Shown here: piece by piece, positions 47,387 to 57,222 of the stretch
Layout of the letters: the number at the start of each line of letters is the position of its first letter
How positions within the stretch are numbered: position 1 is the stretch's first letter
Assembly (NCBI RefSeq): GCF_002906155.1
Contig: NZ_MUJK01000012.1
Coordinates: 108,960 to 172,959 of the forward strand
Direction of reading: 5' to 3'
Origin: Pseudomonas laurylsulfativorans
GTDB lineage: Bacteria; Pseudomonadota; Gammaproteobacteria; Pseudomonadales; Pseudomonadaceae
DNA: 64,000 nucleotides
The notes under the pieces: model-generated
Told to the model about the DNA's origin: nothing
Seen by the model: the letters and a program-made list of their open reading frames with translations, nothing else
Databases searched by the model: none
Program-made: the position numbers and the translations under genes

Positions 47387-49291
47387 ATGGCCACTCCCAG
47401 CGCTAGCTCTTATAACGCAGACGCCATCGAAGTCCTCTCGGGCCTCGACCCGGTGCGCAAACGCCCCGGCATGTACACCGACACCAGTCGGCCGAACCAC
47501 CTTGCCCAGGAAGTCATCGACAACAGCGTCGACGAAGCCTTGGCCGGGCATGCCAAGTCGGTGCAGGTCATCCTGCATGCCGACCATTCCCTGGAAGTCA
47601 GCGATGACGGCCGTGGCATGCCGGTGGACATTCACCCTGAAGAAGGCGTGTCGGGCGTCGAGTTGATCCTCACCAAGCTTCATGCGGGCGGCAAGTTTTC
47701 CAACAAGAACTACCAGTTCTCCGGCGGTCTGCACGGGGTGGGTATTTCGGTGGTCAACGCCTTGTCCACCGAAGTGCGGGTGCGGGTCAAGCGTGATGGC
47801 AACGAATACCAGATGACCTTCAAGGATGGCTACAAGGCCACCGAGCTGGAAATCGTCGGTACTGTCGGCAAGCGCAACACCGGCACCAGCGTATTCTTCG
47901 CGCCGGATCCGAAATACTTCGACTCCCCGAAATTCTCCATCAGCCGCCTCAAGCACGTGCTCAAGGCCAAGGCCGTATTGTGCCCTGGGTTGTTGGTCAG
48001 CTTTGAAGACAAGGCCACCGGCGAGAAAGTCGAATGGCATTACGAAGACGGCCTGCGTTCCTACCTGGTGGATGCGGTCAGCGAATTCGAGCGCCTGCCG
48101 GACGAGCCGTTCTGCGGCGCCTTCGCCGGTAATAAGGAAGCGGTCGACTGGGCGCTGCTGTGGCTGCCGGAAGGTGGCGACGCGGTGCAGGAAAGCTACG
48201 TCAACCTGATCCCGACTGCCCAGGGCGGTACTCACGTCAACGGTTTGCGTCAGGGCCTGCTCGACGCCATGCGCGAATTCTGCGAATTCCGCAGCCTGTT
48301 GCCACGCGGCGTGAAGCTGGCGCCGGAAGACGTCTGGGAACGCATTGCCTTCGTGTTGTCGATGAAGATGCAGGAGCCGCAATTCTCCGGCCAGACCAAA
48401 GAGCGTCTGTCGTCCCGTGAAGCGGCGGCGTTCGTCTCCGGTGTGGTCAAGGATGCATTCAGCCTGTGGCTCAACGCCAACCCGGAAACCGGCATGTTGC
48501 TGGCGGAACTGGCGATCAACAACGCCGGCCGTCGCCTCAAGGCCAGCAAGAAGGTCGAGCGTAAGCGCGTCACCCAAGGCCCGGCACTGCCGGGCAAACT
48601 GGCGGATTGCGCCGGGCAGGATCCGATGCGCTCCGAACTGTTCCTGGTGGAAGGTGATTCCGCCGGCGGTTCTGCCAAACAAGCGCGGGACAAAGAGTTC
48701 CAGGCGATCCTGCCGTTGCGCGGCAAGATCCTCAATACCTGGGAAGTCGACGGCAGCGAAGTGCTGGCCAGCCAGGAAGTGCACAACATTGCCGTGGCCA
48801 TCGGTGTCGATCCGGGCGCGGCGGACATGAGCCAGCTGCGCTACGGCAAGATCTGCATCCTCGCCGACGCCGACTCCGACGGTCTGCACATCGCTACGTT
48901 GTTGTGCGCGTTGTTCGTCCAGCATTTCCGCGCGCTGGTGGATGCCGGTCACGTCTACGTGGCCATGCCGCCGCTGTATCGCATCGACCTGGGCAAGGAA
49001 ATCTACTACGCCCTCGATGAAGCCGAGCGCGATGGCATCCTCGATCGCCTGGTGGCCGAGAAGAAGCGTGGCAAGCCGCAGGTCACGCGATTCAAGGGTC
49101 TGGGCGAAATGAACCCGCCGCAGCTGCGCGAGACCACCATGGACCCGAACACCCGGCGCCTGGTGCAACTGACGCTGGATGATTTCGAGGCTACCTCGGA
49201 AATGATGGACATGCTGCTGGCGAAGAAACGCGCCGGTGACCGCAAGACCTGGCTGGAGTCCAAGGGCAACCTGGCCGAGGTGTTGGGCTGA
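47387..49291 (+). CDS. parE: DNA topoisomerase IV subunit B
   Basis: The 634-aa ATPase subunit of topoisomerase IV decatenates daughter chromosomes with ParC. GHKL ATPase motifs include EVIDNSVDEALAGHA, DDGRGMPV and GGLHGVGISVVNALS. The Toprim part has LVEGDSAGGSAKQARD, the quinolone region, and DADSDGLHIATLL. The length is that of ParE rather than the longer GyrB. Stop and next start overlap by one base. Confidence 0.97.
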   Translation: MATPSASSYNADAIEVLSGLDPVRKRPGMYTDTSRPNHLAQEVIDNSVDEALAGHAKSVQVILHADHSLEVSDDGRGMPVDIHPEEGVSGVELILTKLHAGGKFSNKNYQFSGGLHGVGISVVNALSTEVRVRVKRDGNEYQMTFKDGYKATELEIVGTVGKRNTGTSVFFAPDPKYFDSPKFSISRLKHVLKAKAVLCPGLLVSFEDKATGEKVEWHYEDGLRSYLVDAVSEFERLPDEPFCGAFAGNKEAVDWALLWLPEGGDAVQESYVNLIPTAQGGTHVNGLRQGLLDAMREFCEFRSLLPRGVKLAPEDVWERIAFVLSMKMQEPQFSGQTKERLSSREAAAFVSGVVKDAFSLWLNANPETGMLLAELAINNAGRRLKASKKVERKRVTQGPALPGKLADCAGQDPMRSELFLVEGDSAGGSAKQARDKEFQAILPLRGKILNTWEVDGSEVLASQEVHNIAVAIGVDPGAADMSQLRYGKICILADADSDGLHIATLLCALFVQHFRALVDAGHVYVAMPPLYRIDLGKEIYYALDEAERDGILDRLVAEKKRGKPQVTRFKGLGEMNPPQLRETTMDPNTRRLVQLTLDDFEATSEMMDMLLAKKRAGDRKTWLESKGNLAEVLG

Positions 49292-50280
49292 TGCGTCTGG
49301 GCTTTGCCCTGGCTTGTGGGTTGCTGCTGACGTCGATGACGGTTTGCGCCGAGCCGGCGCCAGAGTTGCGCCTGTTGTCCGGGCATGTCGTCAACGGCAT
49401 GCGCGGTGGCAACCTGTCCGGGCTGGCGCTGTGTGGCAAAGATCTGTGGGCGGTTTCCGACCGCGACGATGATCAGATCTATCGCCTCGATACCCGCGAA
49501 CCAGCCTGGCAGGCCGAAACGGTGCACATTGATGTGCCTCCGGTGCCCGACAGCGGTTTGCCCTGGGGGCTGAAATCTAGCGTCTGGGGGGCTTCGTTCG
49601 TGCGTGGCGGCGATCTGGACTTCGAAGGCATCACCTGCGACAGCGCCGGCAATCGCTACATCGTCAGCGAAGGCCATGCTGCTGTCTTGCAGGTGCCACC
49701 AACGGGGCCCGCTGCCTGGTTGAAAATTTCGCCGATGCTGGTTCGCGAGGCACGGGCCAGAGGCCTGCTATTGCAATTCAATGCGTTGTTCGAAGGGGTG
49801 GCGGTCAATCCGGCGGGCGATCAGATGTGGTTCGCCGCCGAGCGTCAGGGCCGCGGACTGCTGATGATCAAGCGCAAGCAGACGTTGTGGGATTGCGACG
49901 GTGGCTGCGTGCTGCTGAGCGAGGCGGGCATGGAGATGCAGCCAGAGCAGTTCCCTCATGCAAGAGCCGTTTCGCGGGATTTTTCCGATTTGTCCCTGTT
50001 CAACGGCAAGCTCTTCACCCTTGAACGTAACGCCTACCAGATCTGTCGCCGGGATCCACAGACGGCCAAGGTCGAGCGCTGCTGGTCGTACGCCGCCGAG
50101 TTGTTGCAGGAAAACCGTCGTTATCCACAGAATTACGGGCTGGAAGAAGCATTGATCGTAGATGCCGATGGCGCCTGGATCGGTGTCGACAATAATTTCG
50201 GCGCGCGCGCGGATGGCGAGCTGCGTCCGGTGGTCTGGCGTTTTGCCGCGCCGAAAGGTGGCTGGAGTGCCAAGTCGTGA
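49291..50280 (+). CDS. Esterase-like activity of phytase family protein
   Basis: The 329-aa secreted protein has a signal peptide (about 1-20, ending VCAEP). The remainder is a beta-propeller-like domain with LSGLALCGKDLWAVSDRDDDQIYRL, DLDFEGITCD and NALFEGVAVNP, the pattern of the phytase-esterase-like family. Four or more cysteines suggest periplasmic disulfides. It is placed between parE and parC as PA4966 is. The true substrate is unknown. Confidence 0.8.
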   Translation: MRLGFALACGLLLTSMTVCAEPAPELRLLSGHVVNGMRGGNLSGLALCGKDLWAVSDRDDDQIYRLDTREPAWQAETVHIDVPPVPDSGLPWGLKSSVWGASFVRGGDLDFEGITCDSAGNRYIVSEGHAAVLQVPPTGPAAWLKISPMLVREARARGLLLQFNALFEGVAVNPAGDQMWFAAERQGRGLLMIKRKQTLWDCDGGCVLLSEAGMEMQPEQFPHARAVSRDFSDLSLFNGKLFTLERNAYQICRRDPQTAKVERCWSYAAELLQENRRYPQNYGLEEALIVDADGAWIGVDNNFGARADGELRPVVWRFAAPKGGWSAKS

Positions 50281-50801
50281 GCAAACAAACCCCGGGTCAG
50301 CGCATCGGGCGGGTGCTCATGGTGCTGGCCTGGTGTGCCGCGTTGTTCCTGGCCACGCGGTTTTTCGGCCAGTGGGAAGCACGACAGCAAAACCCGAATG
50401 TGGTGGTCAGTTCGGAGCAAGGCGCAGGTTTCATTGAAGTGAAGCTGGTCAGCAACGTGCAGGGGCATTTCGTCGCCAGCGGCCAGATCAACGGCCAGCC
50501 GGTGGACTTCATGCTCGACACCGGGGCAACCGATGTGTCGATCCCGGCGGACGTGGCCAAGCGCTTGAAGCTCGAAGAAGGTTTCGGCGTAACCCTGAGC
50601 ACGGCCAATGGCCTGAGCCAGGGCTATCGCACCCGTATCGAACGCCTGCAACTGGGCGACATCGTGTTGCACGACGTACGTGCACTGGTGGCCCCGGGGC
50701 TGCATGGCGATCAGGTGTTGCTCGGCATGAGCGCACTGAACAAACTTGAATTTACCCAGCGCGGTGGCACCATGCTGCTGCGCCAGACAACGAACCGATG
50801 A
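50277..50801 (+). CDS. Retropepsin-like aspartic protease (clan AA)
   Basis: The 174-aa membrane-anchored protein starts at GTG 50277, overlapping the previous stop by 4 bp. One N-terminal transmembrane helix (about 12-28) is followed by a single retropepsin domain with DFMLDTGATDVSIP (the DTGA active site) and VLLGMSALNKLEF. Such single-domain enzymes dimerise to make the active site. It would face the periplasm. It corresponds to the PA4965 position, and parC follows after 7 bp. Confidence 0.87.
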   Translation: MSKQTPGQRIGRVLMVLAWCAALFLATRFFGQWEARQQNPNVVVSSEQGAGFIEVKLVSNVQGHFVASGQINGQPVDFMLDTGATDVSIPADVAKRLKLEEGFGVTLSTANGLSQGYRTRIERLQLGDIVLHDVRALVAPGLHGDQVLLGMSALNKLEFTQRGGTMLLRQTTNR

Positions 50802-50808
50802 GGCCCGC

Positions 50809-53079
50809 ATGAGCGACTCCCTTGATCTCAGCCTGGACGGTGTAGAACGCCGGTCACTGGTTGACTTCACCGAAAATGCCTACCTCAACTACTCCATGTA
50901 CGTGATCATGGACCGTGCCTTGCCGCATATCGGCGACGGTCTGAAGCCGGTACAGCGGCGTATCGTCTACGCCATGAGCGAGCTGGGGCTGGACGCCGAT
51001 TCCAAGCACAAGAAATCGGCGCGTACCGTCGGTGACGTGCTCGGTAAATTCCACCCCCACGGCGACTCGGCCTGCTACGAAGCCATGGTGCTGATGGCCC
51101 AGCCGTTCAGCTATCGCTACACGCTGGTCGACGGCCAGGGTAACTGGGGTGCGCCGGATGATCCCAAGTCCTTCGCCGCCATGCGTTACACCGAAGCGCG
51201 CTTGTCGCGTTATTCCGAAGTGCTGCTCAGCGAGCTGGGCCAGGGCACGGCGGACTGGGGGCCGAACTTCGACGGCACACTGGACGAGCCGCTGGTCTTG
51301 CCAGCCCGTCTGCCGAACATTCTGCTCAACGGCACCACCGGTATCGCCGTGGGCATGGCCACCGACGTTCCGCCGCACAACCTGCGCGAAGTCGCCACCG
51401 CCTGCGTGCGCTTGCTCGACGAGCCCAAGGCCACGGTCGAACAGCTCTGTGAACACATCCAGGGCCCGGACTACCCGACCGAAGCGGAAATCATCACGCC
51501 GCGCGCCGACCTGCTGAAAATCTACGAAACCGGCCGCGGTTCGGTGCGCATGCGCGCCGTGTATCACATCGAAGACGGCGACATCATCGTCACCGCGCTG
51601 CCGCACCAGGTTTCGGGCGCCAAGGTGCTGGAACAGATCGCCGCGATGATGCAGGCCAAGCCGTCCAAGGCGCCGCAAATTGCCGACCTGCGTGACGAAT
51701 CCGACCACGAAAACCCGTGCCGGATCGTGATCATTCCGGGTGCCCGGAAAAATTTCGACCACGATGCGCTGATGCAGCACCTGTTCGCCAGCACCGAGCT
51801 GGAATCGAGCTACCGGGTCAACATCAACATCATCGGCCTGGACGGCAAGCCGCAGCTGAAAAACCTGCGGGCGCTGCTGGTCGAATGGCTGGAGTTCCGG
51901 GTGCAGACCGTGCGTCGTCGCCTGCAATTCCGCCTCGACAAGGTCGAGCGTCGCCTGCACCTGTTGGACGGTTTGTTGATCGCCTACCTCAACCTGGATG
52001 AAGTGATTCACATCATCCGTACCGAGGAATACCCGAAAGCCGCGCTGATCGAGCGCTTCGCCCTCAGCGAAATCCAGGCCGACTACATCCTCGACACCCG
52101 TCTGCGTCAGTTGGCGCGACTGGAAGAGATGAAACTGCGAGCTGAGCAGGATGAGCTGCTCAAAGAGCAAGCCAAGCTGCAAGCCTTGCTGAGCAGCGAA
52201 GCCAAATTGAAAAAGCTGGTGCGCAGCGAGCTGATCAAGGACGCGGAAACCTACGGTGATGACCGTCGTTCGCCAATCGTCGAGCGCGCCGAGGCCAAGG
52301 CCCTGACCGAGCACGATCTGCTGCCGAACGAAAAAGTGACGGTCGTGCTGTCGGAAAAAGGCTGGATTCGCTCCGCCAAAGGCCACGAGATCGATGCCAC
52401 CGGTCTCTCCTACAAGGCCGGGGACGGTTTCAAGGCGCTGGCAGCCGGGCGCTCCAACCAGTTTGCCGTGTTTATCGACTCCACTGGCCGTAGTTATTCG
52501 GTGGCCGCCCACACCTTGCCGTCGGCCCGTGGCCAGGGCGAACCGTTGACCGGTCGCCTGACGCCGCCACCGGGGGCGAGTTTCGAATGCGTGCTGATGC
52601 CCGAAGACGATGCGCTGTACGTGATCGCCTCCGACGCCGGCTACGGTTTCGTGGTCAAGGGTGAAGACCTGCAGGCCAAGAACAAGGCGGGCAAGGCTCT
52701 GTTGAGCCTGCCGAACAACGCCAAGGTCATGCTGCCGCGCCCTGTGGCCGATCGTGAGCAGAACTGGCTGGCGTCGGTGACGACCGAAGGTCGCCTGCTG
52801 ATATTCAAGATCAGCGACCTGCCACAATTAGGTAAGGGCAAAGGCAACAAGATCATCGGGATTCCCGGTGAGCGAGTGGCCAGTCGCGAAGAGTATGTGA
52901 CGGACATCGCCGTATTGCCGGACGGTGCAACACTGGTGTTGCAGGCCGGGAAACGTACCTTGTCACTGAAAGCGGACGACCTCGAACACTACAAGGGTGA
53001 ACGTGGCCGTCGGGGCAACAAATTGCCGCGTGGCTTCCAGAGGGTCGATGCGCTGCTCGTCGAAAACTCGATCAATTGA
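50809..53079 (+). CDS. parC: DNA topoisomerase IV subunit A
   Basis: The 756-aa subunit makes and reseals the double-strand break. It starts at ATG 50809; a longer frame to 50746 lies inside the protease gene. The catalytic Tyr lies in MRYTEARLSRYSEVLL. The quinolone region reads HPHGDSACYEAM with the sensitive-type Ser and Glu. The C-terminal beta-pinwheel domain is present. parE and parC are separated by two small envelope genes, as in P. aeruginosa. Confidence 0.97.
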   Translation: MSDSLDLSLDGVERRSLVDFTENAYLNYSMYVIMDRALPHIGDGLKPVQRRIVYAMSELGLDADSKHKKSARTVGDVLGKFHPHGDSACYEAMVLMAQPFSYRYTLVDGQGNWGAPDDPKSFAAMRYTEARLSRYSEVLLSELGQGTADWGPNFDGTLDEPLVLPARLPNILLNGTTGIAVGMATDVPPHNLREVATACVRLLDEPKATVEQLCEHIQGPDYPTEAEIITPRADLLKIYETGRGSVRMRAVYHIEDGDIIVTALPHQVSGAKVLEQIAAMMQAKPSKAPQIADLRDESDHENPCRIVIIPGARKNFDHDALMQHLFASTELESSYRVNINIIGLDGKPQLKNLRALLVEWLEFRVQTVRRRLQFRLDKVERRLHLLDGLLIAYLNLDEVIHIIRTEEYPKAALIERFALSEIQADYILDTRLRQLARLEEMKLRAEQDELLKEQAKLQALLSSEAKLKKLVRSELIKDAETYGDDRRSPIVERAEAKALTEHDLLPNEKVTVVLSEKGWIRSAKGHEIDATGLSYKAGDGFKALAAGRSNQFAVFIDSTGRSYSVAAHTLPSARGQGEPLTGRLTPPPGASFECVLMPEDDALYVIASDAGYGFVVKGEDLQAKNKAGKALLSLPNNAKVMLPRPVADREQNWLASVTTEGRLLIFKISDLPQLGKGKGNKIIGIPGERVASREEYVTDIAVLPDGATLVLQAGKRTLSLKADDLEHYKGERGRRGNKLPRGFQRVDALLVENSIN

Positions 53080-53263
53080 CCGAAGAGCGTGAGTTAGAGG
53101 TGCCGATCTACGATTTAACCCGTAGTTCGGCGCTTTGCGCTGGAGTCGGAACGCATATTCACGGATGATATGGCCTTTCAAGCGCCGGCATTGCCGCGCG
53201 TTCTTCATATTTATTGAGTATTTTCACTGTGATCAGCCTTTTAACGATCACCTGGATGGGACG

Positions 53264-53977
53264 ATGACTGCTCTGCGCCTTCCTTTTATTCTTATGCTCG
53301 CTGGCGTTCTTGGCCTGGCGGGTTGCAGCGTTCACCAGCCGGTGTCGCTGTATCAGCTTGACGCTGGAAGTCCGGTTCAACCTGCACAGAATGCGGGCAT
53401 GGCGGTATTGTTGGGGCCGGTCACCGTGGCCGACTACCTGCAACGCGAAACCCTGTTGCAGCGTCAGCCGGACGGCAGCTTGCAAGCCTCGACCGACGGT
53501 CGTTGGGCCGGTAGCCTTTCGTCGGATATCGATCAACTGCTGCTGCGTCAGGTCGCAGGTCGCCTGGACAGCCAGCGCGTAGTGTTGGCCCCGGCGACAG
53601 TGGGTTTCACCCCGGACGTTCAGGTGCTGCTGACTATCACGCGCCTGGATTCGGGGGAAAAACAACCGGCGATCCTCGATGCGCAATGGCGCTTGATAGA
53701 CCGTCGCGGGCAGGTCCGCGACAACCGCATCATCCATCTGCAGGAACAGCATGCCGGTACTACGGCGGCTCAGGTCCAGGCTCAGGGTGTGTTGCTGCAA
53801 CGTCTGGCCGAGCAACTGTCGGTTGCGCTGAAGCCGCTGGCCAATCAGCCGCCGATCGCCGAAGTCCCGCGCAAGCCGGCAGCCAAGGCGGCAGCACCTG
53901 CGGTAGAACAGGAAAAACAGCCGAAGATCCCGATGGCCGCGCCTATTCGTACGGATATGGAAGTGTTCCGCTTCTAA
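53264..53977 (+). CDS. PqiC/YmbA-type lipoprotein (ABC transport auxiliary)
   Basis: The 237-aa protein starts at ATG 53264 (MTALRLPFILM) with the lipobox LAGC near residue 20. The next residues SVHQPVSLYQLDAG and VLLGPVTVADYLQRE are typical of the PqiC family, outer-membrane lipoproteins that work with MlaD-domain tunnels in lipid transport. The C-terminal 40 residues are a low-complexity Ala/Lys/Pro tail. No pqiA or pqiB partner is adjacent. A good terminator follows. Confidence 0.8.
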   Translation: MTALRLPFILMLAGVLGLAGCSVHQPVSLYQLDAGSPVQPAQNAGMAVLLGPVTVADYLQRETLLQRQPDGSLQASTDGRWAGSLSSDIDQLLLRQVAGRLDSQRVVLAPATVGFTPDVQVLLTITRLDSGEKQPAILDAQWRLIDRRGQVRDNRIIHLQEQHAGTTAAQVQAQGVLLQRLAEQLSVALKPLANQPPIAEVPRKPAAKAAAPAVEQEKQPKIPMAAPIRTDMEVFRF

Positions 53978-53992
53978 GCCTGGATGGATTTC

Positions 53993-54027
53993 AAACAAAG
54001 CCCGCCTTGTGTGGGCTTTGTTGTTTC
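53993..54027 (+). terminator. Rho-independent terminator after the PqiC-type gene
   Basis: CAAAGCCCGC (53996-54005) pairs with GTGGGCTTTG (54011-54020) around a 5-nt loop, followed by TTGTTT. Confidence 0.85.
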
Positions 54028-54062
54028 TGCGGCTGGGAGATATTCAGGGCCTGTTCTGGCCT

Positions 54063-54155
54063 CTTCGCTGCCAGCCAGCTCCTACAGGTTTTGCGTTGTT
54101 CACAAAATCGCGGGTCCACACCGATCCACTGTAGGAGCTGGCTTGCCAGCGAAGG
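54063..54155. repeat. REP pair, TGGCTTGCCAGCGA class
   Basis: Arms at 54063-54088 and 54129-54155 are inverted copies of CTGTAGGAGCTGGCTTGCCAGCGAAG, with CCAGCC in place of CAAGCC in the left arm. They lie between two convergent terminators. Confidence 0.85.
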
Positions 54156-54169
54156 CGTCCGTGCAGGCA

Positions 54170-54206
54170 ACAAAAAAGCCCGCAGGCGATCACTCATCTG
54201 CGGGCT
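54170..54206 (-). terminator. Rho-independent terminator of the AhpA/YtjB-like gene
   Basis: On the minus strand AGCCCGCAG (54198-54206) pairs with CTGCGGGCT (54177-54185) and is followed by a six-T run. Confidence 0.88.
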
Positions 54207-54227
54207 TCTTCACATCGGGGTCAAGGC

Positions 54228-55745
54228 TTAAGCGCGACGCTCATGCATCCGCGCCAGTTGCCGTTCCAGCATCGACGGATACGGCTCCATCAACCGCTCC
54301 ACGCAGCAAGCGCCCTCAGGGCTGGCGATAGGGCGGATACGCGCGCGTTGGCGAATCAACGCGTCGTCACTGATCTTGCGCTCTACCAGCAGCAGGTTGC
54401 GGCTGTGTTGCGACAAGGCCAGGGCGTCCTGGGCGGAGTCGGTCAGCAGCAGGTCGATCTGGCTCAGGCCGAACAGTTCGTCGCCCAGAGTCAAGCCCAG
54501 CTGCAATTGCAGGGTGATGCCGCTGTCCGCGACTTCGATCTGCAACTGGTGCCCCAGGGCCCGCAGCAATTCGCCACAGCAAATGGCGTTGGTCAGGTAA
54601 TCGTCGCCGCAGTCTTCGGTGTGGAACAGCATCAACGTGCTGCCATCGTTCAAGGTCTCCACTTCGCCTTGATACAGCGACGCGGCCTGGTCGAGGCAGT
54701 CGCCATAGCGTTCGAGCAGTTCTTCCAAGCGTGCCCGTGGCAGGCGTCGCAGTTGCTCCTGGGAACCCAGTTGCACCGCCAGCACTGCACTGTGTTGCGG
54801 CACGCTCGGCGTGGCCTGGCGAACGACCGGTTGCGGGTTGCTGACCAGGGACTCGTCGCGCAGGTCGGCGAACGGGTCTTCGTCATCGTCGTCTTCGACG
54901 GTGCTGACGATCTGTCGAGGCGCTGGCTTGAGCGCTGCTACCGGGCGGCTCTCGTCGAAGCTCGGGTCGCGCAGGTTGCGGACTTCGAAGGCCGGATCGG
55001 CCTCGTCATCGACGTCGTCGAATTCCGGTTCCGGTTCAGGCACCGGAGCCGGTTCCGGGGCGAAGTTGGCGTGCAGTTGACGCGCCAGGTCGCCGATTTC
55101 GTCCTGGCGGTCGGTAGCCGGGGTGTATTCATCGATATTGCGCAGCCACACCCGCAATTGCAGCAGCGGCGTCGAGAGATAGCGCCCCATGCGCAGGCTC
55201 AAAGCCAGGGACAGGGCCAGCAGGATGGCGCTCAGGATGCCCATGCTTTGCAGGCTGATGGTCATCGGCTGTTGGAACTGGTCCATGTCCAGGCTGATGC
55301 GCAATTGCCCGGCCGTCACGTCCTGGAAGGTGATCTTGCTCTGGTACATACCCTCGGCTTCACCCAACAGGCCATGTTTGGGGCGCTGGCCGGATTCGGC
55401 GAGGATGCGGTTGTCCGGGCTGTAGATGGCGGCGTGGGCCACCAGCTTGTTCTTGGTCAGGTTATTGAGCAGCACATTGAGGCTGAGGATGTCGTTGGAC
55501 ACCAACAGCTCGGTGGCCGAGGTGGCCGTCTGCGTGGTCAGGCTTTCGCCCAGCGCATCCGCCTGCTCGTGCATGGCCTGCTTGAACTGCAAGCCCATTA
55601 CACCGGCATAGATGACCAGGGCCAGGGCGACCAGGATCACGTTATGGCTGGCAATGCGCAATGCAATCGGTACACGGCGGTGGCGCAGTGCCCGGAAGAT
55701 CAGCAGGAAGAAGTTATCGGTTTTTACTGGCGTGGGCCGGTTCAC
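54228..55745 (-). CDS. AhpA/YtjB (Smp)-like membrane protein with HAMP and cyclase-like C-terminus
   Basis: The 505-aa inner-membrane protein has two transmembrane helices (about 28-50 and 165-190) enclosing a periplasmic domain, as in E. coli Smp/YtjB, whose gene is also divergent from serB. A HAMP-like segment follows (about 190-230), then an acidic linker with EPEPEFDDVDDEAD and DDDDEDPFAD. Residues about 320-480 look like a degenerate nucleotide-cyclase fold: AVLAVQLGSQ start, NDGSTLMLF turn and LQLGLTLGDELFG end. The first metal Asp of true cyclases is absent. It may therefore bind a ligand or act as a sensor. Function unknown. Confidence 0.75.
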   Translation of the reverse strand: MNRPTPVKTDNFFLLIFRALRHRRVPIALRIASHNVILVALALVIYAGVMGLQFKQAMHEQADALGESLTTQTATSATELLVSNDILSLNVLLNNLTKNKLVAHAAIYSPDNRILAESGQRPKHGLLGEAEGMYQSKITFQDVTAGQLRISLDMDQFQQPMTISLQSMGILSAILLALSLALSLRMGRYLSTPLLQLRVWLRNIDEYTPATDRQDEIGDLARQLHANFAPEPAPVPEPEPEFDDVDDEADPAFEVRNLRDPSFDESRPVAALKPAPRQIVSTVEDDDDEDPFADLRDESLVSNPQPVVRQATPSVPQHSAVLAVQLGSQEQLRRLPRARLEELLERYGDCLDQAASLYQGEVETLNDGSTLMLFHTEDCGDDYLTNAICCGELLRALGHQLQIEVADSGITLQLQLGLTLGDELFGLSQIDLLLTDSAQDALALSQHSRNLLLVERKISDDALIRQRARIRPIASPEGACCVERLMEPYPSMLERQLARMHERRA

Positions 55746-55880
55746 TTGAGCTCGGCTCTTTTGTCCGTGAAGTTGACGCGCAGTATAGCGACAGGCCCTA
55801 GACCGTCAAAGCGCTCACGGTGCCCGATGGTCACTGAAAGTGGGTAGAATGCGGTTTTTTTCCACCTGCGGGGGTGCGCC

Positions 55881-57095
55881 TTGCGCGAAATCGTCCTGAT
55901 AAACATCACGGGAGTCGACCGTCCGGGTCTGACTGCGGCCATTACCGGCGTTCTGGCCCAGGGTGGTGTGAACATTCTCGACATCGGTCAGGCGGTGATC
56001 CACGACACCTTGTCGTTCGGCATCCTGGTTGAAATTCCCGACACCGAGCAAGGCAAGTCCGTGCTCAAGGACATCCTGTTCAAGGGCTATGAGCTCGATC
56101 AACAGGTGCGTTTCACGCCGGTGTCCGAACAGGATTACCAGCAGTGGGTCGGCAACCAGGGCAAAAAACGCCACATCGTGACCCTGTTGACCCGCAAGGT
56201 GACAGCCGGGCAGTTGCAGGCCGTGAGTTCGATCACCGCCAAATATGGCCTCAACATCGACCACATCGATCGTCTGTCCGGGCGCATGCCGCTGGATACG
56301 CCGGCCGACAAGGGCAAGGGTTGCATCGAGTTCTCCGTGCGTGGCGAGGCGGCTGATCCGCAGGCACTGCGGGCCGAATTCCTCAGCGTCGCCCAGGAAT
56401 TGAACGTCGACATCGCCTTCCAGGAAGATTCGCTGTTCCGTCGCAACCGTCGTCTGGCGGTATTCGACATGGATTCAACGCTGATCGAAGCTGAAGTGAT
56501 CGACGAACTGGCCAAGGCGGCCGGCGTGGGTGACAAGGTCTCGGAAATCACCGAGCGGGCCATGGCCGGTGAGTTGGACTTCCGCGCCAGTTTCAAAGAG
56601 CGTTTGGCCTTGCTCAAAGGCCTGGACGTTAATGTGCTGGACTCCATCGGCGCGTCGCTGCGCTTGACCGAAGGTGCCGAAACCCTGTTCGCCGAACTCA
56701 AGCGCCTGGGCTACAAGACCGCGATTCTGTCGGGTGGCTTCACCTACTTTGCCAAGCAATTGCAGGCCAAGCTGGGTATCGACTACGTGTTTGCCAACGA
56801 ACTGGAAGTGGTCGACGGCAAAGTTACCGGCGTGGCGGTTGAGCCGATTGTCGATGCGCAGCGAAAGGCTGATTTGCTGAAGGAGCTGGCACACAAGGAA
56901 GGCTTGCGCCTGGAGCAGACCATTGCCGTCGGCGATGGCGCCAATGACTTGCCGATGCTGGCGATTGCCGGGTTGGGCGTGGCATTCCGCGCCAAGCCGC
57001 TGGTGAAACAGTCGGCCAAGCAAGCGATTTCCACCCTGGGGCTGGATGGCGTGCTGTATCTGCTGGGCTTCCGCGATCGCGACGGGCAGCTGTAG
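55881..57095 (+). CDS. serB: Phosphoserine phosphatase
   Basis: The 404-aa protein performs the last step of serine synthesis. It starts at TTG 55881 with GGGGGTG upstream. Two ACT-like regions (about 1-75 and 90-170, beginning EIVLINITGVDRPGLTAAI) may sense serine. The HAD phosphatase domain has FDMDSTLIEAEVIDELA, ILSGGFTYFA and GDGANDLPML. It is divergent from the YtjB-like gene. Confidence 0.95.
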   Translation: MREIVLINITGVDRPGLTAAITGVLAQGGVNILDIGQAVIHDTLSFGILVEIPDTEQGKSVLKDILFKGYELDQQVRFTPVSEQDYQQWVGNQGKKRHIVTLLTRKVTAGQLQAVSSITAKYGLNIDHIDRLSGRMPLDTPADKGKGCIEFSVRGEAADPQALRAEFLSVAQELNVDIAFQEDSLFRRNRRLAVFDMDSTLIEAEVIDELAKAAGVGDKVSEITERAMAGELDFRASFKERLALLKGLDVNVLDSIGASLRLTEGAETLFAELKRLGYKTAILSGGFTYFAKQLQAKLGIDYVFANELEVVDGKVTGVAVEPIVDAQRKADLLKELAHKEGLRLEQTIAVGDGANDLPMLAIAGLGVAFRAKPLVKQSAKQAISTLGLDGVLYLLGFRDRDGQL

Positions 57096-57108
57096 CGCCG
57101 CAAAACTA

Positions 57109-57210
57109 CTGTAGGAGCGAGCCCGCTCGCGATGGTCGTCAACGAAGACGCGGGCTTTCTGAATGCCCGCGTCGCTCTATGGTTCATCGCGAGCGGGCTC
57201 GCTCCTACAG
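57109..57210. repeat. REP pair enclosing a strong inner hairpin
   Basis: The arm CTGTAGGAGCGAGCCCGCTCGCGA at 57109-57132 is inverted at 57187-57210. Between the arms GACGCGGGC pairs with GCCCGCGTC around 9 nt. It lies between the convergent serB and psd and probably ends both transcripts. Confidence 0.88.
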
Positions 57211-57222
57211 TGGCGGTCTTTA

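Noticed and set aside
47309..49168. 619-codon minus-strand frame over parE
   Set aside because: Antisense shadow of a well-conserved gene.
51040..51090. Quinolone-resistance change in ParC
   Set aside because: The Ser and Glu of the resistance region are the sensitive type.
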